The position numbers and the translations under genes were made by a program. 64,000 nucleotides of DNA from Acidobacteriota bacterium (GTDB taxonomy: Bacteria > Acidobacteriota > Thermoanaerobaculia > Multivoradales > J023): assembly GCA_029263395.1 (NCBI GenBank), contig JAJCXO010000005.1, positions 1 to 64,000 on the forward strand, given 5' to 3'. Under the pieces are notes generated by a model that saw only the letters and a list, made by a program, of their open reading frames with translations, did no database searches and was not told the DNA's origin. Shown in pieces: positions 26,612-35,040 of this stretch. Each line of letters starts with the position of its first letter. Within the stretch, counting starts at the first letter, position 1.

Positions 26612-27708
26612 TCGAACAGGTCCAACTGCTCGGGTCCCACGTGACCGGTCGATAGGCCTGATCCAGTGACTCCGAGCAGCCGGACGCCTCGATTTTCGGC
26701 GTCCGTCGAGCGTAGTAGGTCCGTCGCCAGCGTCGCCATCAACTCGGCTGAGGCGGTGGGGCGATCAAGGCTGCGAGAACGAGTCAAGGTCGTGAAGTCG
26801 GGGTACCGTACTTTGACGGTAATTGTGCGGGCTGTGATTTCGCGCCGTTGGAGCCCAGCCGCGACCCGCTGTGCCAGGTTCTCCAGCTGGGCGTCCATCT
26901 CTTCGAGATGGCGGATGTCCTGGGCGTAGGTGCGTTCGCTGCCAAGACTCTTGCGCTCACGATCGGTTCGCACGGGGCGTTCGTCGACGCCGCGGCTGAA
27001 GTTGTAGAGGCCTTGGCCGTGACGTCCAAATCGCCGCTGCAAGGCTTCTTGCTCGAGGGCGCGCAGTTCGGCGATGGTCTTGACGCCGAGCTCGTTCAGT
27101 GCCTTTTCGGTCGCGGGCCCGACGCCGTGTAGTCGGCGAACCGGTAACGGGTCGAGAAAAGTCTGAACCCGTCGCGGTTTGACAACCGTCAAGCCGTCGG
27201 GTTTGTCGAAGTCTGACGCGATTTTCGCGATTAGTCGATTGGGCCCAACCCCCACACTGACGGTGAGATTACGCTCCTCCTGTACTCGTAGTCGGATCGC
27301 TTGTGCGACGGCGGTGGCGCTGCCGTAGGGCTCCAGGTGCTCAGAGACGTCGAGATAAGCCTCGTCGAGGGATGCCGGCTGGACGATCGGTGTGAAGCAG
27401 CGGAAGATCTCGAAGATGGCACGGCTTTCTTCGCTGTAACGCGGAAATTCGGGTTTGATGAACACGACATGAGCGCATCGCCGCAGCGCCTGGGCAGCCG
27501 GCATCGCTGAATGGATACCATATTTTCGCGCTTCGTAATTGGCAGCGGCGACGACGCCACGGCCGTTGGGATTGCCGCCGATCACCAATGGCTTGTGACG
27601 TAGGGAAGGATCGTCCCGCATGTGGACCGCGGCATAGAAGCAGTCCATATCGCAATGCAAGATGCGTCGAACAGTCGAATTTTTGCGATCCAGGGTGCTC
27701 ACATCCAT
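26596..27708 (-). CDS. dinB: DNA polymerase IV (Y-family)
   Basis: A 370-residue translesion polymerase. Catalytic acidic residues lie in ILHCDMDCFYAAV (Asp20, Asp22) and ASLDEAYLDV. Other typical segments are PLVIGGNPNGRGVVAAANYE, ARKYGIHSAMPAAQALRRC, NLTVSVGVGPNRLIAKIASD, KPDGLTVVKP and the helix-hairpin-helix LPVRRLHGVGPATEKALNELG. A little-finger domain closes the protein; the tail VGPEQLDLFDD is a beta-clamp-binding type (QLDLF). The frame is open to 27999, but homology begins near the ATG at 27708, and the longer form would overlap the divergent gene start. No SOS box was recognised. Confidence 0.93.
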   Translation of the reverse strand: MDVSTLDRKNSTVRRILHCDMDCFYAAVHMRDDPSLRHKPLVIGGNPNGRGVVAAANYEARKYGIHSAMPAAQALRRCAHVVFIKPEFPRYSEESRAIFEIFRCFTPIVQPASLDEAYLDVSEHLEPYGSATAVAQAIRLRVQEERNLTVSVGVGPNRLIAKIASDFDKPDGLTVVKPRRVQTFLDPLPVRRLHGVGPATEKALNELGVKTIAELRALEQEALQRRFGRHGQGLYNFSRGVDERPVRTDRERKSLGSERTYAQDIRHLEEMDAQLENLAQRVAAGLQRREITARTITVKVRYPDFTTLTRSRSLDRPTASAELMATLATDLLRSTDAENRGVRLLGVTGSGLSTGHVGPEQLDLFDDREH

Positions 27709-27919
27709 GTATTTTACCGCCCTAGTACCGCCTTGGCCAAGCAGAGTCGATAGAACTTGCCCTTCCACTGAATAGAGGAGATCTTGCGGCCTGCTTCGAA
27801 GCTGCTCGCCGTAATCCCTTGTGTCCTTCACCGGAGTCCCCGGTGAAGGCCTCGAACCGAAGGTCTTCATCGTGTTGGGGTCTTGGCCGTTTTGTTGTGT
27901 TAGCGTTTCGAGTTGACTT

Positions 27920-28651
27920 ATGCCCGAAATTTCATCGAAATTGCCGGCGGAAGGTACTCCGTCTAGCAAACCGACAACGCCCCAAGCGGCTGCGCCCAAC
28001 CCGAGTTTGCGGGTTGCAGTGAGTTCCTCTACAGCAGAGACAGCTCGGCGCTGGATTTGGATGGTGACGGTGATTCTGATCCTGGGCGCGGGGTGGGTGT
28101 TGTATGTATTGCGTGCGTCGATCGCTCCTGCTCTCGACGATTGGCTGCCGAGTCTTCAGCGAGCCTCGCCGCCGCCGGTGATCGAGACTCTCGAAGTTCA
28201 GCAAGAGCCGGCAGTGGTGGAGGAGCCGGCCGAACCAGTCTGGACTTATGTTGAGATCGAAACCGCCATCGCGCCTCTACCCGAGGCGGTAGATGCCTTG
28301 ATCACCGCCGGTCTGAAAGAGCTGCCGGAATTCTCTGGGCTCGACTCTTCCGATGAGACACGAGTGCTTTTGGTGCGCAATCGCTGGGGCTTGTGGGGAC
28401 GTATCTGGCTTAACCGAGTCGATCAGCTCGAGAGCCAAATGCCGCCGATCCAAGACTGTGAAATTCACGCCGCTCTGGAACCGACCTGCCGAGCCTTGGT
28501 TGCTAGCCTTGCAGCATTAATTCAGGTGCCCGCAGCGGATCGGTTGGAAGCCGCCAAGGAAAGTTTTGCCGAAGCCGCCGGAATCCTGGAGGCGTTACGC
28601 AATCCACCGGAAGAGCTGCTGGAAGAAGCAGCGTCGGGAAGTGTCGATTGA
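27920..28651 (+). CDS. hypothetical single-TM protein
   Basis: A 243-residue protein with a Pro/Ser-rich cytoplasmic head (KLPAEGTPSSKPTTPQAAAP), one TM helix (about 47-67: WMVTVILILGAGWVLYVLRA), an acidic Pro/Glu linker (VQQEPAVVEEPAEPV) and a folded C-terminal part with TRVLLVRNRWGLWGRIWLNR and two cysteines (QDCEIHAALEPTCRAL) that could form a disulfide. It is probably anchored in the inner membrane facing the periplasm. No family recognised. Divergent from dinB, convergent with the deoxyhypusine-synthase-like gene. Confidence 0.6.
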   Translation: MPEISSKLPAEGTPSSKPTTPQAAAPNPSLRVAVSSSTAETARRWIWMVTVILILGAGWVLYVLRASIAPALDDWLPSLQRASPPPVIETLEVQQEPAVVEEPAEPVWTYVEIETAIAPLPEAVDALITAGLKELPEFSGLDSSDETRVLLVRNRWGLWGRIWLNRVDQLESQMPPIQDCEIHAALEPTCRALVASLAALIQVPAADRLEAAKESFAEAAGILEALRNPPEELLEEAASGSVD

Positions 28652-28691
28652 ACAGCGCCGGAATTTTCGAGACTTACCGGAGTCAGCTGAT

Positions 28692-29672
28692 CTACGACGC
28701 CAAGACGTAGGAGAACACCAAGGGGGCGACGATCGTGGCGTCCGACTCGATGATGAATTTGGGAGACTCTGAAGTCAGTTTGCCCCAGGTGATTTTCTCG
28801 TTGGGTACAGCGCCGCTATAGGAGCCGAAAGACGTGGTCGAGTCGCTGATTTGGCAAAAGTAAGACCACATCTTTGCCGGCTGCCTCAGATCTTGTTCGA
28901 TCAAGGGCACAACACAGATCGGAAAGTCGCCGGCGATGCCACCACCGATTTGGAAGAAACCGATTTCCCGCTCGCGAGTTTCCTCCAAGTACCAGTTGAT
29001 CAGCGTTTTCATGGTTTCGAGCCCGCCGGCAACCGTGCCGAGATTCTCTATTTTGCCTGTCAAATGGTTCGCCACAAAAATGTTGCCGAGGGTGGAGTCT
29101 TCCCAGCCCGGGACAAAGATCGGCAAATCAACTTGGGCGGCCGCGATCATCCACGAATCCCGTGGATCGATCTCATAATGCTGCTCGAGTTCGCCACTGC
29201 GGATCATGCGATACAAGAATTCATGAGGTAGCAGGCTCTCTCCAGCCTGATCAGCTGCTTGCCATTGCTCGACGATCAGAGCCTCGATTTTACGCATGGC
29301 CTCTTCTTCTGGGATACACGTGTCTGTCACTCGATTGAGCCCTTGTCGCGCAAGGTCGAGCTCCTCTTCGGCTGTCAATGCACGCCAGTTCGGAATTCTT
29401 CGATAGGAGTTGTGAGCGACAAGGTTGAAGATGTCTTCTTCCAGGTTGGCGCCAGTGCAGCAGATACCGTGGATCTTGCCCTGTCGGATCATCTCGGCCA
29501 GTGAGATACCGAGCTCAGCGGTCGACATGGCACCGGCCATGGTGAGCAGCATCTTGTTACCCACGGCCAGCTGATCGACCCAGGCCTGAGAAGCTTCGAC
29601 AGCAGTTCTGGCGTTGAAGTGCCGGTAGTGGCGGAGCATGAACTCCTTGATTGTTGCGGCATCGTTCGACAT
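28692..29672 (-). CDS. deoxyhypusine synthase-family protein (possible homospermidine synthase)
   Basis: A 326-residue member of the deoxyhypusine synthase family. It shows MLLTMAGAMSTAELGISLAE, GICCTGANLEEDIFN (NAD-binding T-G-A-N-x-E-E), FVPGWEDSTLGN, FQIGGGIAGDFPICVV and the end SGAVPNEKITWGK, where the WGK lysine (Lys298) corresponds to the catalytic lysine of eukaryotic enzymes. Bacteria have no eIF5A. Known bacterial relatives use putrescine or other amines, and some act as homospermidine synthases. The divergent neighbour is arginine decarboxylase, which fits a polyamine role. The start 29672 is chosen because the longer frame to 29852 lacks family similarity. Substrate not proven. Confidence 0.87.
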   Translation of the reverse strand: MSNDAATIKEFMLRHYRHFNARTAVEASQAWVDQLAVGNKMLLTMAGAMSTAELGISLAEMIRQGKIHGICCTGANLEEDIFNLVAHNSYRRIPNWRALTAEEELDLARQGLNRVTDTCIPEEEAMRKIEALIVEQWQAADQAGESLLPHEFLYRMIRSGELEQHYEIDPRDSWMIAAAQVDLPIFVPGWEDSTLGNIFVANHLTGKIENLGTVAGGLETMKTLINWYLEETREREIGFFQIGGGIAGDFPICVVPLIEQDLRQPAKMWSYFCQISDSTTSFGSYSGAVPNEKITWGKLTSESPKFIIESDATIVAPLVFSYVLAS

Positions 29673-29889
29673 GGTGATCTCCAAAGAACGGGGCCAGAAT
29701 GGCAGGCGGCCCCGAAGAGACGGTGACCCCGAAAGGACGTGTGGACAACCTCGAGAGAAGAGGTGCGTAAGCGGCGATACTTTAGCAAGCGACGCTAGTC
29801 TTAGGCGAGTCTCTAAAGCTTTTTGCGAGCCTTCAGTGCGTGCTAGAGTCACGCGCCCGAAGCTGCCCCCAAACGAAGGAGTCTCGACG

Positions 29890-31818
29890 ATGGATACGAA
29901 GCGTCCGGCGGATCGTTGGTCGATTGCCGATTCCGTAGATCTATACGGTATCGGCGCCTGGGGCCGGGGTTATTTCTCGGTCAACGAGCTTGGCCATCTC
30001 GAGGTAGGACCCAACACCGAAGCCTCCAAGGTGCTCGATCTCAAGGCGTTGGTTGACGAGGTGAAAGAGCGTGGCATCGCAGCGCCGCTGCTGATCCGAT
30101 TCTCCGACCTGTTGGAAGCTCGCATCGTTGAGATCCATACCGCGTTTCGCCAAGCGATGGATGAGAATGAATACGCTGGTGACTATCGGGGGGTTTATCC
30201 GATCAAGGTCAACCAGAATCGCATCATCTTGGAAGATCTGGTGGACTATGGGCGCCCTTTCCACTTCGGTCTCGAAGCCGGTTCCAAACCTGAGTTACTG
30301 GCGGTTATGGCCTTGGTGTCCGACCCCGAGGCGCTCATCGTGTGTAATGGATATAAGGACGAAGAGTACATCGAAACTGCACTGTTGGCATCTCGCCTCG
30401 GTCCAAAGGTGGTGTTGGTGGTCGAGAAGCTATCGGAGCTTCGATTGATCGTCGAAGCTTCTCGCAAAACGGGTATCCAACCACAGATTGGTGTCCGAAT
30501 GCGGCTGTCAACGCGCGGTGCGGGTCATTGGGAGTCCTCCGGCGGTGATCGCTCCAAGTTTGGGCTCAGTGCTCGTGGCCTGCTCGAGGCTGTCAACTAC
30601 CTCAAGAAGGAGGGCATGCTTGACGCATTCGTCTTGCTGCACTTCCACCTCGGTAGCCAGATCGCTTCGATCCGCAATCTCAAGTTGGCCCTCCGAGAAG
30701 GTAGCCAGTTCTATGTCAACTTGGTGCGGCTCGGCGCGCCGCTACGTTATTTCGATGTCGGGGGCGGGTTGGGAGTCGACTACGATGGATCCCAGACTGC
30801 GATGGCGTCGTCGGTCAACTACAGCCTGCAGGAGTATGCCAACGACGTTGTGTTTGGTGTCAAAGAAGTCTGCGATCCGGCCGGGATAGATCATCCGATT
30901 TTGGTGACTGAGGCGGGGCGCGCCACGGTTGCTCATCACGCGGTGTTGGTCGTCGAAGTGATTGGTGTTGGAGAGCCACTGGTGGGCGAAGTACCCGCTG
31001 ATCTGCCGCCCGATACCGAGCCTGTTCTCAGGAACATGCTCGACTCCTATCACGAGTTGACGGTGGAGAATGTTCGGGAGGCTTACCACGATGCTCAACA
31101 GTACCGAGACGAGTGCCTGAGCCTATTCAAGCTCGGTCATCTATCCCTGGAGCATCGAGTATTGGCGGAAGATATCTACGGTGCGGTGTGTTTCAAGACG
31201 CGTCATCTGGTCCGTGGTGAGGCGCAGGTATCGCCTGAGCTCGAGGGCGTCGAGTCGGCTCTCTCTGATACCTATTTCTGCAACTTTTCGATTTTCCAGT
31301 CGATGCCGGACTCGTGGGCTATCGGGCAGCTTTTTCCTGTGGTTCCGATCCATCGCCTCAATGAAAAACCGAGTAGTTTCGGGGTGATCGCCGACATGAC
31401 TTGCGACTCCGATGGCAAGATTGATCGATTTATCAACACTCAGTCACCAGCCCAAGGCGCAAGACCTGTACTCGATCTCCACGAACTAAAAGATGAACCC
31501 TATTACTTGGCGGTGTGCTTCGTCGGAGCGTATCAAGAGATACTTGGCGATCTCCACAATCTTTTTGGCGACACCAATACTGTGCATGTGGCCCTCGATC
31601 AAGAGGGCGGTTACCGAATCGAGCATGTTGTCGAGGGTAACTCAGTCATGGATGCTTTGGAGTATGTTGGCTATCGCCGCGATGGTTTGATAGCCAAAGT
31701 ACGCAAGTTATCCGAAGAGTCGATACGCCGCCAGAACATGAGTCGCGAGCAGGCGCGGCAGTTGATGCGCCAATACGAAGCAGGGTTGGCAGGATACACC
31801 TATCTAGAGCGCGACTGA
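29890..31818 (+). CDS. speA: biosynthetic arginine decarboxylase
   Basis: A 642-residue PLP enzyme making agmatine from arginine. It begins RWSIADSVDLYGIGAWGRGY. The PLP lysine is Lys106 in GVYPIKVNQN. Other conserved parts are FGLEAGSKPELLAVMAL, KFGLSARGLLEAV, LLHFHLGSQIASIRNLK, FDVGGGLGVDYDGS, TEAGRATVAHHAVLV, YFCNFSIFQSMPDSWAIGQL and the metal/substrate segment GVIADMTCDSDGKIDRF. GAAGGAG lies eight bases before the ATG. An upstream in-frame extension to 29638 overlaps the divergent gene and is rejected. No agmatinase or agmatine deiminase is in the window; the adjacent deoxyhypusine synthase-like gene is the only polyamine companion. Confidence 0.96.
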   Translation: MDTKRPADRWSIADSVDLYGIGAWGRGYFSVNELGHLEVGPNTEASKVLDLKALVDEVKERGIAAPLLIRFSDLLEARIVEIHTAFRQAMDENEYAGDYRGVYPIKVNQNRIILEDLVDYGRPFHFGLEAGSKPELLAVMALVSDPEALIVCNGYKDEEYIETALLASRLGPKVVLVVEKLSELRLIVEASRKTGIQPQIGVRMRLSTRGAGHWESSGGDRSKFGLSARGLLEAVNYLKKEGMLDAFVLLHFHLGSQIASIRNLKLALREGSQFYVNLVRLGAPLRYFDVGGGLGVDYDGSQTAMASSVNYSLQEYANDVVFGVKEVCDPAGIDHPILVTEAGRATVAHHAVLVVEVIGVGEPLVGEVPADLPPDTEPVLRNMLDSYHELTVENVREAYHDAQQYRDECLSLFKLGHLSLEHRVLAEDIYGAVCFKTRHLVRGEAQVSPELEGVESALSDTYFCNFSIFQSMPDSWAIGQLFPVVPIHRLNEKPSSFGVIADMTCDSDGKIDRFINTQSPAQGARPVLDLHELKDEPYYLAVCFVGAYQEILGDLHNLFGDTNTVHVALDQEGGYRIEHVVEGNSVMDALEYVGYRRDGLIAKVRKLSEESIRRQNMSREQARQLMRQYEAGLAGYTYLERD

Positions 31819-31835
31819 GACTCGCTCCATTGCAT

Positions 31836-32001
31836 CTAGTGCCCGGTTTGACTAATCCGTTCCACTATTCTCGGTCTTTCTCGCGCCTGACTGCGTTAGG
31901 CCTCCTCTAAAGAGCCCCACTATTCCTGCCGTCGGCAAGCCTTGTCAGCCACAAGAAATCCTCGAGAATATTCGGAACGTTCTAATCAAACAGGGCACTA
32001 G
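31836..32001. mobile_element. MITE-like 166-bp imperfect palindrome
   Basis: The ends are inverted copies: CTAGTGCCCGGTTTGACTAA at the left and, read in reverse, CTAGTGCCCTGTTTGATTAG at the right, with 23 of the outer 28 positions matching. Homology continues inward (TATTCTCGG against TATTCTCGAGG; CCTGAC against GCTGAC), so almost the whole element can fold back on itself. It codes for nothing. It lies after speA and ends 57 bases before the CGNR-gene ATG. Size and structure fit a miniature inverted-repeat element. CTAG is at both tips; a target duplication cannot be told apart from the palindrome. Confidence 0.65.
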
Positions 32002-32057
32002 AAACAGCCAATGTCGTGCAAGGCATGTGCAGTGTGGCGGGTAGATATAATACCGAA

Positions 32058-32756
32058 ATGGCAAAGAAACCACTCCTTCCTCGCGGGCCACAGCTTGAGC
32101 TTGCCGGTCATTTGGCGGTGGCATTCGTCAACACCGGGGCAGCACGGGACAAGAATCGCCAGCTAGGAGTGACGAGTTATGCCGAGCTCCTCACCTGGAG
32201 CCAGCAGGTTGACCTGCTGTCAGCGGCGGAGGCGGAGGAGTTACGGCGAGCTGCTGCGGCGCGGCCGGAGGATGCGGAGGCTGTGCTCGAGCGGGCGGTG
32301 GACGTGCGCGACGCACTGGGCCATTTGTTCGTTGCCTTACACCTCGAGAAGGAACTCCCTGCCGACGCCTTGGGCACCCTCAACAGAGCTTTGACCGAGG
32401 ATGTGCCCGCTGCACACCTGATCCCTGGCGAGCAAGGTTTGACCTGGGGTTGGGCAGGGGAGTCACAGGCTTTGGACCGTATGCTGCGGCCGGTGTTCCA
32501 CGCCGCCGGGGACTTGTTGGTCTCCACCGAGGGGCGACCCGAGGTTCGCCAATGTGGGGCTTCTGTCTGCCATCTGTTCTTTCTCGACCGCACGGCGGCG
32601 CACAGACGTCTCTGGTGCGAGATGAAAACCTGTGGCAATCGGGTCAAGGCATTGCGGTACTATCGCAGCAAAGGTCGGGCGATTCGAGAAAGGTACACTT
32701 GGGGAATCGGCAAGTGGACACATCGGCGACCACGACCGAGCCGCCAGAAGATTTGA
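32058..32756 (+). CDS. CGNR zinc-finger (ABATE domain) putative regulator
   Basis: A 232-residue protein with an N-terminal ABATE-type helical domain (LELAGHLAVAFVNTGAARDK, YAELLTWSQQVDLLSAAEAE, ERAVDVRDALGHLFVALHLE). The C-terminal CGNR zinc finger has paired cysteines in CGASVCHLFFLD and WCEMKTCGNRVKALRYYRSK. Family members are thought to be stress-responsive DNA-binding regulators. The tail is very basic (THRRPRPSRQK), consistent with nucleic acid contact. A GTG at 32016 is in frame, but the ATG at 32058 fits the domain start. The MITE-like element immediately upstream might carry or disturb its promoter. Confidence 0.85.
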   Translation: MAKKPLLPRGPQLELAGHLAVAFVNTGAARDKNRQLGVTSYAELLTWSQQVDLLSAAEAEELRRAAAARPEDAEAVLERAVDVRDALGHLFVALHLEKELPADALGTLNRALTEDVPAAHLIPGEQGLTWGWAGESQALDRMLRPVFHAAGDLLVSTEGRPEVRQCGASVCHLFFLDRTAAHRRLWCEMKTCGNRVKALRYYRSKGRAIRERYTWGIGKWTHRRPRPSRQKI

Positions 32757-32952
32757 CAGCCTGGAGGGAGCCACTTGGTTAGATCGCGTCTCGCAACGCA
32801 TCGCGAGTCGCGTGCTCGTTCCACAGGGGTCTCCCTGGGAGGCGAGAACGGGTTTCTCTTGAGGAACAAGGCTTGTTACTCACATGTAGTAGACCCGGCC
32901 GCCGGGTTGCGGGCTTCCAAGGAACAAGACTCCAAGTCTGCTTGCCTCTGAG

Positions 32953-33000
32953 TCCCGCCAGGGACTTCATCACTGAGCGAGGGGTTTTCAACCCCTCGTG
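32953..33000. repeat. 48-bp dispersed repeat, copy 2
   Basis: Matches 6286-6333 over 48 bases with two substitutions (TCCCGCCAGGGACTTCATCA at its start); same orientation and the same terminal hairpin of GAGGGGTT and AACCCCTC. Confidence 0.85.
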
Positions 33001-33099
33001 GCAAAGGCTCGCTTGTTCTTTGGCGAAGAAGCGCCAACAGGCGTGACCGCTGGATGGGAACTAGTTGGGATCTGCTTGACGGTACAAGATGCCTAGATG

Positions 33100-33375
33100 G
33101 TTAAGCGAATCATTCGCTTAACTTCCTTCACGAATTATGAGGTTAAGCCAGTCATTCGCTTAACTTCCTTCACGAAATCATGAGGTTGAGCGAACGATCC
33201 GCTTAACCTCTAGAATCAATTGGCCTGTCAAGCGAATGACTAGCTTAACCTTTCAAGCCATCTAGAAGGTTAAGCAGGGCATCGGCTTAACCCTTTGACT
33301 CAATTGAAGGGTTAAGCGAATCTTCCGCTTAACTATCTTCTGATGCAAGAGCGTAAAGCGAAAGTTTCGCCTAAC
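33100..33375. repeat. seven-unit palindrome array with 42-bp period
   Basis: Units of 23 bases start at 33100, 33142, 33185, 33227, 33269, 33311 and 33353, so steps are 42, 43, 42, 42, 42 and 42. The first is a perfect palindrome (arms GTTAAGCGAAT and ATTCGCTTAAC around one C). The others keep GTTAAGC or GTCAAGC/GTAAAGC at the left and GCTTAAC or GCCTAAC at the right. Spacers of 19-20 bases differ; the first two are near-identical (TTCCTTCACGAA), and later ones start CTT and end AAG, extending the dyads. Stops interrupt every frame. The period equals four helical turns, so all palindromes would face the same side of the helix. Confidence 0.9.
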
Positions 33376-33444
33376 CACTAGATCCGACTAGAGCATCACG
33401 TATTTTGTCCTGATGTATCCCGCAGGAGCGGCAGGTGGGGGCTC

Positions 33445-35019
33445 TCAGGAAGCTTTGGCCGTGGGTTCGACCGCTTGTTCTGCTTGTGGCAGATAGACGT
33501 GGACTCGGGTCCCTTTGTCGGGTTCACTCTCGACGATGAGGTCGCCCCCATGACTCACCACGATGCCGTGAGCAACCGAGAGGCCGAGGCCGCTCCGCTC
33601 GTTGGCCTCTCGAGTGGTGAAAAACGGCTCGAGGATCCGCTCTTGAGTCGCTGAGTCCATGCCGTGGCCGGTATCGCTGACCGTCAACCGTACATAAGAG
33701 CCCTCATGAGGCCGTTGATGGCTACGTTCGGCTTCGGCATCCACCTCGACTTCTGTCAGGCGGACTTCTAGAGTGCCTCCATCTGGCATCGCATGGTAAG
33801 CATTGGTACACAGATTCATCAGGACTTGATGCATCTGATCGGAGTCCGCGATGACAGTGTTGTGTTCGAGGTCGACATGGGTGCGGATTTCGATGTGGGT
33901 CGGCAACGAAGGGCGTAACAATTTCAGGGCCTCGGTCACGACATCGTCGAGCTGCACCGGCTTGCGTTCAGGCTCGGCCTGGCGGCTAAACGCGAGAATC
34001 TGCTCCGCTAGTTCGCGAGAACGATCGGCGGCGGTGAGGATGTGCTCCAACCGCTTTTGAATCTTGCTGCCGGCGGGCGCTTCGTCGATCGCCATGTGAG
34101 CAAACCCCAGGATCGGCGTCAACATATTGTTGAACTCGTTGGCGATGCCGCCCGCCAGGCTGCCGATAATCTCCCACTTTTGAGAATGACGGAGTTGCTC
34201 TTCGAGCTGTGCCTTCTCTTCTTGATCCCTTTTGCGATCGGTGACATCTCGCGAGTTGATCACTCCTCGTATTTCGCCATTGGCTAGAGCTCGTGTGCTG
34301 GCGACAGCCTCCAAGACTCTCGTCGAACCGTCTCGGTGGCGATAGCGAGATTCGAAGAACTTAGTGGTGTTGGGTTGATCGAACGACGAAAAAACCGTTC
34401 TAATGACGTGCTCGCGGTCTTGTGGATGCAGCAGTCCGAACATATTGGTCCCAGTACGGTCATCAGGGGTATAGCCGAGGACCCGCTCCATAGACGGACT
34501 GGCGTAGTGAATCTTCCCTTGTTCGTCGACCACAGTGATGATGTCGAGAGCATTTTCGATCAACGACCGAAAGTGCGCTTCGCTAGCCTGCAGCGCTTCT
34601 TCGGCTCGTCGTCGCTCGACGACATGTCGCCACTCACGCAATGCTCCTTCGACCACCTGCGGCATGCTGGCAAGGGTTTCTCCCGATTTGACAATGTAGT
34701 TGAGTGCCCCGGCTTTCATCGCCTCGACCGCAACCTCTTCGTCGCCATGACTGGTCATGATGACAATCGGGTACTCCGGCTCTTCACCTTCGGTCGGCAA
34801 AAGCTCGATGCCCTTGCCGTCAGGGAGAAGGAGATCGATCAAGGCGAGATCCGGTTTGGCCTGGTCCAGGTGCGAGCAAGCTTCTCGCAAGCTCCTAGCC
34901 ACGGTGAGGCGCATCCGTTCGGCCCGAGGCTCGAACGATCGTCGTATCAGCTCGGCGTGGGCCTCTTCGTCTTCAACTAATAAAACATTAATTCTCGGCT
35001 TGCTCACCGGCTGCTCCAT
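33445..35019 (-). CDS. hybrid receiver-PAS-histidine kinase lacking the phospho-acceptor His
   Basis: A 524-residue soluble protein. An N-terminal receiver (Asp in ALIDLLLPDGKG, Lys in NYIVKSGE) is followed by a coiled coil, a PAS domain (about 150-265: HFRSLIENALDIITVVDEQG; LGYTPDDRTG; VINSRDVTDRKRDQEE) and a kinase core. The dimerisation helix reads GSLAGGIANEFNNMLTPILG. In this kinase family the motif is GG-I/V-A-H-D/E-F-N-N, so Asn takes the place of the phosphorylated His. The ATP domain looks intact: MNLCTNAYHAMPDGG, VSDTGHGMD, GLGLSVAHGIVVSHGG. It may be a non-phosphorylating sensor or may act on partner proteins. First-gene order in the cluster runs from the receiver at 36601 down to this one. 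Confidence 0.88.
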   Translation of the reverse strand: MEQPVSKPRINVLLVEDEEAHAELIRRSFEPRAERMRLTVARSLREACSHLDQAKPDLALIDLLLPDGKGIELLPTEGEEPEYPIVIMTSHGDEEVAVEAMKAGALNYIVKSGETLASMPQVVEGALREWRHVVERRRAEEALQASEAHFRSLIENALDIITVVDEQGKIHYASPSMERVLGYTPDDRTGTNMFGLLHPQDREHVIRTVFSSFDQPNTTKFFESRYRHRDGSTRVLEAVASTRALANGEIRGVINSRDVTDRKRDQEEKAQLEEQLRHSQKWEIIGSLAGGIANEFNNMLTPILGFAHMAIDEAPAGSKIQKRLEHILTAADRSRELAEQILAFSRQAEPERKPVQLDDVVTEALKLLRPSLPTHIEIRTHVDLEHNTVIADSDQMHQVLMNLCTNAYHAMPDGGTLEVRLTEVEVDAEAERSHQRPHEGSYVRLTVSDTGHGMDSATQERILEPFFTTREANERSGLGLSVAHGIVVSHGGDLIVESEPDKGTRVHVYLPQAEQAVEPTAKAS

Positions 35020-35040
35020 ATTCTTTCCGGTGGGAGCTGA

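Larger units (their letters stand above)
32757..33444. other. repeat-dense convergent intergenic region
   Basis: 688 bases without a supported gene, between the convergent CGNR and kinase genes. The left part holds the second copy of the 48-bp dispersed repeat (32953-33000) and a short hairpin TGGCGAAGAAGCGCCA (about 33019-33034). The right part is a seven-unit palindrome array (33100-33375) of markedly lower GC than the surroundings. Confidence 0.7.

Noticed and set aside
33100-33375. CRISPR array
   Set aside because: The 'repeats' are degenerate palindromes that vary between units, the spacers are 19-20 bp and the first two nearly identical, and no cas genes are present.
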